Part shown: positions 1 to 12,272 of the stretch, one piece after another
Numbering within the stretch: position 1 is the first letter of the stretch
How the letters are laid out: each line of letters starts with the position of its first letter
NCBI GenBank assembly: GCA_013350335.1
Contig: CM023533.1
Span: 34,218,170-34,282,169 of the forward strand
Length of the DNA stretch: 64,000 nt
Direction of reading: 5' to 3'
Source of the DNA: Chimonanthus salicifolius
Taxonomy: Eukaryota > Streptophyta > Magnoliopsida > Laurales > Calycanthaceae
Notes under the pieces: model-generated
Told to the model about the DNA's origin: nothing
Databases searched by the model: none
What the model saw: the letters and a program-made list of their open reading frames with translations, nothing else
Position numbers and translations under genes: made by a program

Positions 1-534
1 ATTCAAACTATGTAGCTGTGGACTATGTTGTTGTCGAAGAAGAACTGAAGAAAGCATGAAAAGAATCGATGGTCGTCGCTGTCAAGGAAGAGAGGAAGGA
101 AGAATTGGAAGGAAAAAAGGAAGAAGAAAACAATAGAGGAGACAGAGATGGAGAGAGAGAGGAAGTGAGTTGCGATTGTGAGGAGTGAGGAACTATGGTT
201 GAGGGAACAAATGAATGATCGTTTGTCTCCAAAAACTTAAAAGGGGGCTTCGAGTGAATGAGACTTCGAACTCAGAGTCTCAAAGACTCGAACTCAGTCC
301 CACTCACTTTTGCACTCCCGTAGTCTCACCTCACTGGTCATTGAATATTTCATGCAATATTGTCACGTTATACCAAAATATTTTGATAATATTGAGTTTT
401 TACCAGTAATAAGAGGTGTTGCGGTAAAATGTTTGTATTGTCGTGATAACAGTATTTTATCACTATATTTTTTATAAATATGAAATTACAAGTGATATTT
501 ATGGCAATGATTGCATCAACAAATATATATATAT

Positions 535-1036
535 GGGTAGCGATCCTCTCACGGGTATATATGGGCAGCAATCCTCCCGCGGGCATTTTGTGTAAGCCGA
601 CATGGGTTTTATTGTATTGCCCATTTTCCCCTTCAAACCGGCTCGCCAAACCCTTCGAACCGGCTCGCCAAACCCTTTGAATCAGCTCGCCGGATCACTA
701 ACCCTTCTATTGCGGTATCAGTGACCGGATCACTGACCCGCTCACTGAAATTTATTTAAGTGAGACTGTTTTTCATACAAAGCAGCAAATCAGATCACTG
801 AAACTGGATCATTAACCGACTCACTCACCGGATCACTGACCGGTTCACTTTAATTTATCTAAGTCAGATTGTTTTTTCATACAGAACAACAAATCAGATC
901 ACTAAAATTGGATCACTGACCGGATCACTGATTTTTTTTTTTTAAATGCTTTCGTACGGCAGTGGAAGGGTAAAATGGGCAATACCCTAAATTCTGTGTC
1001 TCGTTACACAAAATGCTCGTGGGAGGATCGTTACCC
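535..1036. mobile_element. hAT-like MITE with GGGTAGCGATCC termini, copy 1
   Basis: The ends are inverted repeats (GGGTAGCGATCCTC at the left, GGGAGGATCGTTACCC at the right). Inside are repeated modules built on 'ggatcactgaccgg' and 'gtgagactgttttttcatac'. The same family occurs at 9430-9739, 19387-19836 and 63434-63775. The copies at 9430 and 63434 have clear 8-bp target duplications (TAAATAAA), which points to the hAT superfamily. It carries no coding capacity. Near the left end a second, partial terminus is stacked just inside the first. Confidence 0.75.
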
Positions 1037-1279
1037 TATATATATTACAATGATACTATACATAACTTTTTTTTTCTTAAGATAGAACTTCATTTGTCAA
1101 GTAATAAAAGAAAAAAAGAATTTTATGTTCTTCCTTGCGACAAGGTAGTGCTAGGGAAATCCTATTGATTTGATCTAATAGTATTATTTAATAGATCTTT
1201 GACATTGATCCAACTAAGATTATTTGGGTTGAAGATCATGTGGAATGCAAATACAAGTTGGACCACCTTGGAGCCAACT

Positions 1280-1281
<2 letters not shown>

Positions 1282-1316
<35 letters not shown>
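1282..1316. repeat. (TA)n microsatellite
   Basis: This is an uninterrupted run of about 17 TA units. The paralogous position near 20080-20126 also carries a TA run, of different length. Confidence 0.95.
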
Positions 1317-1318
<2 letters not shown>

Positions 1319-1686
1319 ATTGGAACTTCATTAATTATGTGGAAGACCACCACAAGTTGGACCACCTCAAGCTAGACGACTTCAGACTCAACCTAATGTG
1401 ATTCGAGATCCCTGCAATGGATTTTCATGCAATTTTTTGTAATTCAATGTTGCATGAAGACACTACAAGAACATCCCACATATTACAACAATATATAACT
1501 ATTTCTTAAACAGAGAACCTTCATTGATCGGATAATCAATTATGGATCAAATTAATTACAATTTTAAGGGGTTATTTGTCATTTTCCAACTATAAAAAAA
1601 ATATAGAAAATGCCACCATTTTTTCTTGGAATAATTTTTTTTGCCGAGACCACTAGAAATGTGACATTTTTCTCTCTTTCCAAATA

Positions 1687-2197
1687 CAGTAAAACCTCTA
1701 TAATGTAATATGGTTGGGACCATAGTACCTATATTACATTATAAAGGTTATTAAATTAAAGAGTCTAGCCGTATTCCTTTCTAAAAATCTCCTTAAAACT
1801 CTCACATATCATTAAAATGTCATTTTGGCTTCTCTTTGTGGAAACAAATCACTCCATTCATTCTTATACAGTTCTTATTCATTGAGAACAGAGTGTTTAT
1901 ACCATCCCAAAGAATGAGGAAGTTTATCTAGAAGTCTATCTCATATTACTTTTCTGAAGTTTAAATGATGTAGTTTGTGAGGTCCTTAGTCACTTTTGCA
2001 GTAATTTTGTATTTTGAGTGTATGGAATATTATTTTACAAAATAGTTGGAGCAGTATATTTTTCATTTTGAATATATGGAATACTGAATTAGAGAGATTT
2101 ATTACATTTTGTATGGGCCCGAGGTCGAGATCAACTGCCGATATTATTTTAGACAGTTTATAACTTTATAGAGTACTACATTATAGAGAGTTTACTC
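1687..2197. mobile_element. MITE-like element with CAGTAAAACCTCTATAATG end
   Basis: The left end reads CAGTAAAACCTCTATAATG and the right end, on the other strand, reads AGTAAACTCTCTATAATG. These are imperfect inverted repeats around about 470 bp of AT-rich non-coding DNA. It lies in the 1400-3690 segment found only in copy A of family 1. The superfamily is not decided because no clean target duplication is visible. Confidence 0.5.
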
Positions 2198-2416
2198 TAA
2201 TCCATTTTCCTTAGGGGGAATAGCAAAATTTAATAAGAAAAAATGGAGGTTTTTCTTGCTCGCTAAGGTGATATTTGATTCATTTCAATGAAAATAAAGA
2301 TTTTGACGTAAACAACTAAAGCATCAGGTCTTCACAATCCAATACAAAGCCAGATTTGATAGCACTTGTTAGTTGATATGAATGGGATCCTAACATAACT
2401 TTTTTCATAGAATTAA

Positions 2417-3116
2417 TGATGGCCCGCTCCCGATGGAGGATGATGGGAAACTCCATGTGCGTGGATTGATAGAGAGAGGAATTCGCCAATGGAGGGAGGA
2501 GGAAAACTCCATTGGGCGTAGATGAGTAAAGAGAATATGAATGAATCCCACATTGCCTGTGGCAGAGGTCCTGATCCTAGATACGAGTAACATCATTCCA
2601 TCAAACAGCATGAAGCCTTTTGGGGTGTGTATGGCCGCATATCCCAAAGCAAAATCGTGAAGGTGTGTGTGGAGCCTAAAACAAACAATATTATGCTGTG
2701 GGCACAGTCGTTACAGATGGTATCAGAGTCAAGGGCAGCTCTAATCCCAGGTGAGAGATTGTGATGGCCTGCACCCGATGGAAGAGGGTGGGAAACTCCA
2801 TGTGCATGGTTTGATATAGAGGAATTCATTAGTGGAACACTCGACAGCTCTAGTCCTAGGTGGGGGATTGTGATGGTTCAACTCGATGGAAGAGGGTGGG
2901 AAACTCCATATGCATGGATTGATAGAGAGAGGAATTCAATAGTGAAACATTGCTTGTGACAGAAGTCCTGAACCTGGATATAAGTAGCATCCTTCTTTCA
3001 AATAGTGTGAGGCCTTTTCGGGAGAATATTGACGCACATCCAAAAGCAAAATTATGAGGGCGTGATTGTGAAGTCCAAAGCTGACAATTTTATGCTGGGT
3101 GAGCAGTGTCGTTACA
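2417..3116 (+). mobile_element. TRIM-type miniature LTR element, tandem LTR array
   Basis: An LTR-like unit (start TGATGGCCCGCTCCCG near 2417, end GTCGTTACA near 2715) is followed at 2718-2730 by TGGTATCAGAGTC, the usual primer-binding site complementary to initiator tRNA-Met. After about 45 bp of internal sequence a truncated LTR copy starts at 2762. The internal sequence is then partly repeated (AGCTCTAGTCCTAGGTGG), and another LTR runs from about 2871 to 3116 with the same GTTACA end. There is no coding capacity. The layout fits LTR-internal-LTR-internal-LTR from unequal recombination of a terminal-repeat retrotransposon in miniature. Confidence 0.65.
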
Positions 3117-6100
3117 GAATTACCTTTCTTGAGGATACAAACAAATTACTTTTGTCGAGGATACAAACAAATGGCCTCTTGTACGTTTTTACGATTGAGC
3201 TCCTAACAAGGATCTAGATCTAGGCATAGCAATTAAATGTATCTTAATCATTGATCGATCTAGATTATTTTGAGTCTATGATCGTGTGAAATTCCTCCAG
3301 AAGATGGAGCAGCATGGAGCTATGACTAGAGATCATACATTGGATGAACCATCATTAATGGATTATGCAAAACTCTATAATGTGAAACATGCATTGTTCT
3401 CTTTCATTTTTTTTCTTTATTTCATTTATTTTATTGTTTAGATTGGATGATTTAAGATGTGCAATAAATCTTTTTTATTAGCGTACAAACAATTCAAGAT
3501 CATGCTATACTAATATAATAACTTAAATGGTATTTTTAATCTAGCATGTTGTGGACCAATAGACACTACTACATAGTTTTTAATTAAGTGGAAAATAAGG
3601 GATGACCTTATTGGAAATGTCACTCCAAAAATCCAACTCATTGATGGCCTCCCATGCCTCAAATGGAAAGTTCCAAACTTTTTTTATTTCATAATAATAA
3701 TTTTCCTCTAATTATTTGACGTGAATATTGCTTGACACTCAATACGTTTAGGTGAAAAATTGCTATCCTGCTTCAAATCCAATAGTCATATAACCATTTC
3801 TATAAACATGATTATTAGAGAACCAACAATGATTATTAGAGAACCAACAATGATTATGTTTCTAATTTTTGATGGTTTGGTTCTTTGCAATCATACTTTT
3901 AGAAGAAAAAAAAAAAGACGATACATATTAGATCGTCCACATAAATATAGAAATGGCAGTATCATATTGATCTGTATTGATTGATATGGTATAGTATCAG
4001 CCTTGCATATCTTCTTTATTTTTTTGTCCAAAATTGTCTTTTGACTATTTTTTTATTAGAAGTTTGCATTGGGTATAATTTTAAGAAGGTTTAGAATCAA
4101 TTTCTTTAAGTGTGAAAGGTATCATCCATTCCAACCTTATTTTCCTTTAGATTTGTCTCTTTTGAGTTATTTTCATCATTTTCTTTTTCAATTTTTGCTT
4201 TAATGTTATCCCAATTTTAGAATTTTTTTGTGAAATAATTTAATGGAATGATATTGTGTGTTCATGGAATTAAATGAAGATCCCTTGATGTGACTAATAT
4301 AGTTTGTCGGGTTATGTCTAATTTCTCAAGTTTTTTCATAGAACTAATGAAATCAAGGTTTTCTAAGATAATTTTTATTTTGGGGTTTTTGTGAATTTTT
4401 TTAATAAAATGATATAAAAATTTCATGAAATTAAATGAAGAGCCTTTAATGTGATTAATAAAGTTTGTAGGTTTTTATGTGATTTTTCTAATGTTCCAAA
4501 AAAAAATTGAAATTCAATTTCTTTTACAAAATAAACTCATGAGTTATAATAAAAGGTATTAAGTCATTGTGGGAACATGAATTTCATATAAGGTGTTTTT
4601 TCATATTATTTTTCATTGTTTGAAATTTATGGACATTTCAATTATATAGGACATACTTTATTCATATTAAAATTTTGACTCTTAAGTTCTAGTATTCTAA
4701 AAAAGGACCGTTCTTAACCAAAATATGGTCATACTAGGTTTCCCATAATTCTCTATTTTTCAGATAGTTTTCAATATTATTATAAAAGAAAAAAGTAAAA
4801 AGAGAGAAAAGAGAGGCCATATCTGCCAATGTGGCGAGAGGCCATATCTGCCAATGTGGCTTGGGGTAAAAAATTTCTGCCCGTATCGGTTCGGTCCATA
4901 GATTTCTCTCTCCTCTAACTTTTATTTTTTTTATTTTTTCCAAGAGATTCTGAAACAATTATAGAAAATCAAGAAAATTCTGGAGTTCAACTTAATGTAA
5001 TTGGATCATTATTTTTGTTATTTAGATATTCAAATGTTATTTTTGAGTTACGGAATCAAGAATTTTAAAATATTTTGAGGAAAAAAATGTGGAAAAATCC
5101 CAAAAATTCTAAAAACATGAAAAATAAAGTCCAATAATTTTCTGCTAATTTTCACTTAAAATAACCATTTTGAGCTATTTTTATCATTTTCTTCAATTTG
5201 AACTCTTAAATAATCTCAAATTCAATAATATTGTATGAAAAAAAAATTCAGCCGAAATTTCTTAATTTCCTTTTTTTCTCACTTCCTTTAACATCAACGA
5301 AAGAAATTTGTGTTTCCCTTTTATGGAAAACCCAAGAAACAAATGTTATTAAAATTTAGTCAAATTTCACTCGAAATTTTGCCTTAAACTTTGGCCAAAA
5401 TATTTCAGAATTTCAGTTTCGCACGTTGATGCATTTAGGCCGATCCATTCCACATTTTCAGCCTGATTTGGATGCTCAAATTATTGTTAAACTATGGTAA
5501 AGTGTTGCTCCTTACTTTTAATCCAAAACAGTGACACTTTAATGCTAATTTTGCCAAATCTATGTGATAAATGGAACAACCTTCATCATCAACGAAAACT
5601 ATTGTTTCTTATATATCCAAAAGCTAAAAGTTATTTTGCTAATATTTTCGTGATAAAAATAAAAATATCAGAGATATTTGTTAGATTGATGATATCTGAT
5701 GAATTCTGGTTGTGCATATTTTTTTTTAAATTGTATCAATTAGTTCTTCAAAATACCATGTATCTATTAATGTCTAATAGTTAGGAACTTTTTGCTCGTG
5801 TCTAAGGCATTCTAAAGGTTACAATGAATAACATACATGTTTTACTTCAAGCCTACTCCCATAAAAATCTCTCCATCCACACCATTCCATTCCTTGCTTT
5901 CATATCTAAAATGCAATTTACCTCTATAATAGAAGAGCAACACACTCTTGCAAGTTTGATTATAATATAGGAGCTACCAACATGAAGTTTAAAACAAAAG
6001 TGGGGGTAATGGATCCAACCCATTTAAGTGAAAAATTAGGTCCAAACAATTGGGTTCAACGTCCACTGACTCATTGGATAAACACTTCTCTTTTAATACT

Positions 6101-6780
6101 ATCTTATATTAATAAAAATGACTCAAAATTGACAATATTAAGAAAACAATACTAGAATGAACAAATATCTTTCACAAATGTGGAACTTTCTTTTAAATCT
6201 ACTAAAAATCATACCTAATGCAATATTCAAATTGAAAATTGATCTAAAAAATATTTTTTAAAAAAAATTAAAAGATTTTAATAAAGTTGATATTATAGTT
6301 GTACCAACCGATACAACTCGAAACGATATGGGTCATAAATGGCAGCCAATATGTGATATGTATAACAAATTTGATATATATTGGTTTTGGGTTCAAGTCA
6401 AACTCTCATCATATAAGGTCACTCCTTTTACTTTTACTCGGTGTGTGCAAATAGGGAGATTTGTATGTGCCCCAAGGACTTAGTCAGGTGCTTTAAAAAG
6501 CCTGGATACCTTTTATATATATTCGTCATTGTTTTTAACCACTAGTATTAGGTACGTGAGGAAGTTGATGGATAAAGGACTCCTTTATATAAGAAATAAA
6601 GAAAAACTCTTTCGTACAATCATCACAACTTTATAAAATAAAATATAAAAAATGAATGTCTTTGTAACAATTAATTTTTTATAATAGGTATAACATCTGA
6701 ATAATCATATAGAAATTAAATTTTATTCATCCATTGTTTTGTCTCTTTTTTTAACATATCTTAATTAAGGATGTATAACT
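3117..6780. other. AT-rich intergenic DNA, no gene seen
   Basis: About 3690-6035 matches 20350-22640 (family 1). The rest is unique to this window. I see no splice-consistent or conserved coding frames, only short fortuitous ones, and no RNA gene. Confidence 0.7.
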
Positions 6781-7865
6781 AGGGCTGCAACTCGGGTCGG
6801 GCGGGCCGGGTTTTAATAAACCCAACCCTAACCCAACTCACTCCATATTGAACCCAACCCGACCCGACCCGAATAAAAAAATCCGAGATAGTGAACCCGA
6901 CCCGACCCGAGATTGTAATACCCTTAACCCAACCCGACCCGACCCTTAACCCGACAGAACCCGACCCGAGTTACAGCCCTAGCTGTGGTTTTCATCATGC
7001 ACACCAGCATTAAACAAAATGAAGATTTGGAATGGAAGAAAGAATCTGCAAAAGGGAAAAGAAAAAAAAATACGAAAATCTATTTAAAATGGTGTATTTA
7101 AGGGTTTCTCTCAAACAAATGCCTCAATTTACATCAAGGGTTTAAAGAATGGATTTATCTCATACTTGTCATCTTTTTTCACATCACTGAGAAACCCTTC
7201 TCTCTTCTAAACCAAACATCCCAAAGGCGAAAATGAAAGAAAATCAAAGAAGTTGGATACAAAAATTAAAAAAAAAAAAAAACAGAGCTGCAAAAGAAAG
7301 TAAAGATAGATTAAATAAAAAGAAAAAGAAAAACAATGACAACAAGGAGCCGGAGCAGGAAGAGATCTCAAACTTTCAGATCGAGCGGCAAAAAGGGTAA
7401 AACGGAGACCTGAGCTCCTTCCATCTCTAATACGGTGAGCAGTACTCATGAACCTCTCTCAAACTTTGAGTTCCTATTGCAAGCGATTCCAAGAGATTGG
7501 AAATTACCGGCAGCGACGAGGAGGCGACGAGGGAAGGGGGAAACACGGTCGGCTGGATCAATGGAAAATGGAAAAGAAAGAGGTCTGCTAGGGTTTGTTT
7601 GAGATTTTGGGGTAAATGGGTAAGGCAACTTTTATATTAACTTATGAGAATGGGGTCGGGTCGGGTCGGATTTTCTTGGGTCAGATTTTCTCAGGTCGGG
7701 TTGAAATTTAAAAACCTCAACCCAACCCGACCCGAATTTCGGTCGGGTTTTTCTTTTCTCAACCCTGACCCGACCCTACAACCCGACCATTGTAACCCGA
7801 CCCGCATGATTTCTCGGGTCGGATCATGCGGGTTAGGGCCAAAACCCGACCCGAGTTGCAGCCCT
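6781..7865. mobile_element. hAT-like non-autonomous element rich in ACCCG motifs
   Basis: The termini are perfect inverted repeats, AGGGCTGCAACTCGGGTCGG at the left and its complement at 7846-7865. They are flanked by the direct repeat ATAACT (6775-6780 and 7866-7871), or TATAACT plus one mismatched base if the element is taken to start at GGG. Both subterminal regions are packed with ACCCGACCC-type motifs in both orientations. No transposase is encoded. The middle (7209-7630, minus) looks like captured host sequence and is described separately. Confidence 0.8.
7209..7630 (-). other. Possible captured gene 5' end inside hAT-like element
   Basis: On the minus strand a pyrimidine-rich, UTR-like stretch starts near 7625. 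It leads to an ATG at 7449 followed by residues beginning MSTAHRIRDGRSS. After 41 bases comes a donor-like CAG|GTCTCC, then a T-rich stretch ending in an acceptor-like TTTTGCAG near 7290. This exon-intron grammar and the higher GC differ from the rest of the element. I do not recognise the protein. It is inference that this is a captured host exon; it could be chance. Confidence 0.3.
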
Positions 7866-7871
7866 ATAACT

Positions 7872-8180
7872 CATTTAAAACTTAAAAAAAAACGTAATTT
7901 AAATTCTCTAGTGGATTTTTCACTATATAAAAGCCATATACGGCGTATCACACATTCACATCGCTCATCGACATTTCCAAATTACAACTACTGGCGCCAG
8001 TCATTGCGACAGTTGGCACTTGGTAAAATATAGCCGTGATAACCCTGCATAAAGGGGATCTTTCTCATTCAAACTTTATCCTTTAAAAAGTATTAAAATT
8101 TATTTGAAATGTTGACTGTCTCGTTCAAAACTTTTCCCCACTTTTTATTTATTTTCAAATTTGAATTGATTATTATTATT
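7872..8180. other. Short intergenic stretch, nothing recognised
   Basis: This is AT-rich sequence ending in a TTA microsatellite at about 8167-8180. The similarity to the terpene synthase intron at 62218 onward begins exactly at that microsatellite. Confidence 0.6.
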
Positions 8181-8436
8181 AGGGTAGCCATCAGATTTTT
8201 TACCCAAGTCAACTCGAGTGTTGTTTTATAACTTGTTGTACTCAAGTTGGATTAGATTACATCGGGTCAGATCGAATTGATTTTAAATTTCACAACCTAA
8301 CCCGACCCGAATTTCATACGGGTTTTTATTTTCCAGCCCGACCCAACCCGAGATAACAATGCATAACCCAAATCCACTTATTTATCGGGTAGGATCATGC
8401 GAGTCAAGTTAAACCCAATTGAAGTTTCACCCCTAC
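8181..8436. mobile_element. Small hAT-like MITE, ACCCGACCC-rich
   Basis: It starts AGGGTAGCCATC and ends in TTTCACCCCTAC, with internal ACCCGACCCGAA motifs like those of the element at 6781-7865. A paralogous copy sits at 62219-62472 in the same intron of the second terpene synthase, so the insertion predates that duplication. A diverged relative lies at 59235-59505. Confidence 0.55.
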
Positions 8437-9021
8437 CTATCTTTGAATGTGATCATTCTTATCTGTGACATTGACCTTTAAATCAAAGATCTCAACCATA
8501 CTCGTTGTCAATATTTTAAAACTCTACCCTTTTTAAACATTGAATCCGGTTCAATCCATATTTTTATCAAATACGGTTCAGCTATGCTTAAATCTTAAAA
8601 AAGCTTTAATTACCCACTGCTCAAAAAGTTAGTACAGTTGACTCTCAATAATTTTCAAAAGGTTTGTAATTTATTATGCTGGAGTGTTAGACTATTCTGT
8701 TACTTGTAATTATAATTAGTGTGAAAAAGTTATTTTTAAGAAAATGTGATTATTAGTTTTTCTATAGTTTATGTGTTGTATATTTGATATTTGATATTTT
8801 ATATTTATTATCACATTATTATATTTTTAACAAATTTATTATTATTAAATTAATTAATTAATATTATTATAGAGCATTATAATGATGTTACGAAGTCAAC
8901 CACATGTGAACTTGGTTGAACTCTGTCGAACCTAATTTTATTTTACGAAAGTTTGATTTATGTGTCAATTTTTAAAACATTAGTCCCCTTTCATGATATT
9001 GATTAGATTTAGATGCCATAC

Positions 9022-9160
9022 CATTGTTTTTAAGGTGTCAGTACGGTAGAACTTTTCTGATGGCATTAGTTCATCTTCAATTTCATCAACAGTGTGTAGT
9101 ACTGCAAAATAGATATCCTTCATATACATCGGTAGCTGATTAGTAGCCTCCAAGTCCCAC
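9022..9160 (-). other. TPS pseudogene exon 5 (139 bp, intact)
   Basis: It begins after TTTTTTTCAG and ends before GTATGG. It translates from WDLEATNQLPMYMKD to TDTLKTM, 46 codons after the shared codon, with no stop. It is nearly identical to exon 5 at 63024-63162; the visible coding change is LPMYM here against LPEYM there. Confidence 0.9.
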
Positions 9161-9429
9161 CTGAAAAAAATAAATAATTAAAAAGGTGAGTACCCATTTA
9201 CAATTTTTGCTCTTTGAAGCATAAACGACACAACAAAAATTGGATTGCAGAAATAATTATTAATAAGTGAATGTAAATTAATGTTTCAAAGTTAGACTTA
9301 GAATACTTTGAGAGTTTGAGATGAAACAGTTGAGTTAAAGCAAAACGTTTTCATTAAAATGGAACCCTATGAAGTTTGAATTTGACGCAGATTAAATCAG
9401 ATAACTTTTTCAAATTCATGTTAAATAAA

Positions 9430-9739
9430 GGATAGCGATCCTTCCACGGGAGGTTTGTATAATCAGATACGGGTTTTAGTGTATTGCTAATTTTACCTTT
9501 TGCATGAACAGTAAAATCAACTCACCAACCCTTCACATGAACAGTAAAATCGGCTAAGTTGAAATTCACATGAATAATAAATCAGCTCGCCGAAATTTGC
9601 ATGAACAGTAAAATCAGCTCACCAAAATTTTACTATTTATGTGAAGGGTCCGATTGTACTATTCGTGTGAAGGGTAAAATTGGTAGTACACTAAATCCGT
9701 GTTGGATTACACAAAATACCCATGAGAGGGTCGCTACTC
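9430..9739. mobile_element. hAT-like MITE, copy 3, in TPS intron 4
   Basis: The ends are GGATAGCGATCC and GGGTCGCTACTC, flanked by the 8-bp direct repeat TAAATAAA at 9422-9429 and 9740-9747. The interior is a degenerate minisatellite built on 'catgaacagtaaaatcggct'. The same insertion is present in the paralogous intron at 63434-63775. Confidence 0.85.
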
Positions 9740-9836
9740 TAAATAAAAAGGTTTTATAAAATCTACAACATACAATTAGGAATGCATTAAAATTTAAAAC
9801 ATATAAAAAGTTGTATCAAATGCCCTTGATGTTGGT

Positions 9837-11746
9837 TGATGAGCACTGGAAAATGACTATTTTACCCTTGTATTTGGATTAGTTAGCCTTTAGTTTTGTG
9901 TGTTTTAGAATATGTTTAATGAGATTTTGGATGTTTTGCAGGATTTACAGGGAAATGCAAGATATGAGAATTCAAAAGATAAATTTTGCAATTTATGGGC
10001 ATAAGTTGATATTTTAGAAAGTTAAAATTTTTAATAATTATTTAACCACAATTTTAGGGGTTTTATTTGTAAACTAATTAATTCAAATCCATTCATGAGA
10101 GTTTGGATTAATTTAGTACACTTTTAGAATTGATTGTAAGTGGTAAAATTAATTATTAAATTTTCCATACTTTGAAAAGTCCAATTATTAAGCCCATTAA
10201 GAAAAGCGCATGAAGAAATGCACATGTGTGAATACTATTTTCATTATCTCAAGTGGAAATTTGAAATTTAGAAGTCAATAAAAGAGGATTTACGAATTTG
10301 GCAAATGGATTAAGGAAAGAGAAGGAAAATAAAAAAGGGAGAAAAATAAGGAAGGTTTCCTACATGTTTGGTATTTTGGTCATAAATTTCCACTTCGATA
10401 TCTAATTGCTTTGATTCTTTTTGCATTGAAAAGAAGACTTCAAGGGCTACAATTTTGTAGTTTACAACTTTTCCTGATTCAGAAGTTAACAAGGTCAAAA
10501 CTGAGCTGCAAGATGGTATATGTGTAAAGAACGGGATTCTGCACTCAGTTTCCTTATACAAATTTAGTTCCTTGCCTCTTTTAAGTCATTCCATATTTAG
10601 CACAAATCATATCCGCCCTACATGTGTCCCTTACTTTATTTAAATCTTTAAATCCAATCCATTCATTCCACCTCCTTTCATCTATAAATACTAGCCATCT
10701 CCCATTGAGAAAACTGAACTTGGGCATTGAAGAAAAGGTAGAGCATAAGGAGGAAGGAAAAGAAGACAAAGAGGAGGGAAGACAGTATGGAATTTAAATT
10801 CCACAATGGGTTTTAGGTTGGTGTTTTAACTTTTCATTATAATTTCTTATTCCAAGAATCCCATGGTTATGTAATTTTAATCCTTTGTTTTATTAATAAA
10901 ATTAAGACAAGCTTTTTAGATCTATGGTTTTCCACTTAATGTTTGTTGATTGTGATAGTTTGATTTGATTTTTAATCTCTTTATGAATGCATGTTCTGAT
11001 TTAATCTTAGAATTTTCATCTTAAACATCCAATTTTTGGGAAAGTTTAGAACCTTAATTTTCCATTCTAAGGATCTTTTTAAGAGTAGGTGAAGAATTTA
11101 GATTTGGAATTTTATGTTGAATTCTCTCTAAGCCCAATGTTTATTTTGATTATTTATTAATTAATGAAACTCATGTTTTTCTTAATTAAATTAATTATGA
11201 ATGAAAATTTTGAATCAATGATAATTAATAAATGTGAGCTCCATGTTCTAGGTTTTGATTTTATTTTTAAAGTATTGAAAATAATGCATCCTTAATCTTC
11301 AATCCAAATTCCATTGCAAATATGTATATAGGTAATTTAGATGTTATTTATATTTTCTTTTATTTATAAAATTCAAATCCTTGAAATTGATGAACTAGGT
11401 TGGAAATAATTTAATTGCATCTTAATTTTGTATTTTAAATTAAATTGAGATTGTTTATATTTTTAGATTAAATCCACCATCTTAATTAAAATTTGTTAAA
11501 TTGTTAGATTCTATGTTTAAATCTAAAATGTTTCTAAATTAAGATTAAAATTCATAGATTAGATAAATTATTTCATATTTATGATTTATCTCCATATTTC
11601 CTAAAGTTCTTAAAATACTTAATTCAATGGTGTATTTTCATGGATATATTTTCCTAAGTTCCGATGGGTTCGACCTCGCACTTAATCGCTATACTATCTA
11701 AATGGTTCGTGCGCTTGCGAATTATAAATTTAAAATTTACACAACA
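9837..11746 (+). mobile_element. Long solo LTR (1.91 kb), copy A
   Basis: The element begins TGATGAGCAC, ends TTACACAACA (TG...CA), and is flanked by TTGGT at 9832-9836 and 11747-11751. The paralogous TPS intron has a single TTGGT at 63869-63873 with no insert, so this is a proven insertion. A TATA box (TATAAATA, 10683-10690) lies about 1.06 kb from the right end, which sets LTR orientation as plus. Near the right end is the signature CGAGGTCGAACCCA / CTCGCAAGCGCACGAACC (read on minus), shared with 12956-14989 and 28780-31586. There is no gag or pol. The length and the terminal signature suggest a Ty3/gypsy Tat-like LTR, but that family assignment is from memory. Confidence 0.88.
10681..10691 (+). 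promoter_or_regulatory. TATA box of solo LTR A
   Basis: TCTATAAATAC is followed by a GC-moderate, purine-rich region. The corresponding TATA boxes in the sister LTRs are on the minus strand at 14031-14040 and 29620-29630, at comparable distance from the U5 end (about 1.08 and 0.85 kb). Confidence 0.55.
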
Positions 11747-11936
11747 TTGGTCAAATTGATGTTAAATGGTGGAGCAACTAAGACTAGTAAATTTGAAAGA
11801 TATTAGGTCAACTCTAGATCTTGAGTTATGAGTTGTAATGGTAGAATAGCTGTAAGAGGAGAAGCATGGAAATCCAATAAGTCGTACTCATGTATAGAGG
11901 ATTTCTAACTTAAGAGAAAGTAGATGAATGGATTTC

Positions 11937-12272
11937 ATTATTAGTACAAGAACGCATCGTTTGAGTATTTTTGGGATGTGCAGTATATAAACACATGAGC
12001 ACTTTCTCCTTAGCAGTCGGTTTTCAAGGGTGAATTCTATTCATGAGTTTTACATGGTATCAGAGTCAAAGGTTTTACAGGGATAAGTCGGGTTCATCTC
12101 TCCAGCCTGTATGGAGAGGGAGAGCCGAGCGTATCCAATTTTGGCACTGAGAGGGAGTGTCAGTATAGTTCCACATAGCCTGAATACCTTCGAGATATCG
12201 GTGTATAAATCCATGGGCACCCTCTCTCTGACCGTCACTTTTCAAAGGTGAATTCAACTCATGAGTTTTACA
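11937..12272 (+). mobile_element. Very short TRIM element in TPS intron 4
   Basis: The left LTR (about 11937-12054) ends ATGAGTTTTACA. It is followed directly by the primer-binding site TGGTATCAGAGTC (12055-12067), about 80 bp of internal sequence and a purine tract GAGAGGGAG. The right LTR then runs 12158-12272 (TGTCAGTATAG...ATGAGTTTTACA, 115 bp). The two LTRs align but have diverged. There is no coding sequence. Whether the second TPS carries it is unknown because the window ends just before that point. Confidence 0.7.

Larger units (their letters stand above)
1..6035. repeat. Segmental repeat family 1, copy A
   Basis: This stretch is colinear with 18847-22640 at high identity over most of its length, for example the GA-rich start, the MITE at 535-1036 and the AT-rich part from about 3690 to 6035. 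The segment 1400-3690 is absent from the other copy. No convincing protein-coding gene is visible: the open frames are short, AT-rich and not shared intact between copies. Copy A may extend left of the window. Confidence 0.85.

Noticed and set aside
6788..7010. Telomere-like ACCCGACCC/GGGTCGG repeats.
   Set aside because: The unit is not the plant telomere repeat (TTTAGGG). The repeats are subterminal modules of a hAT-like element with matching ends at 7865.
6036..8170. Search for TPS exons 6 and 7 downstream of exon 5 of the pseudogene.
   Set aside because: No minus-strand frame resembles AYFKEAQW, YVGMG, DDIQS, VASAIECY or YGDGYTHS; that part is absent.
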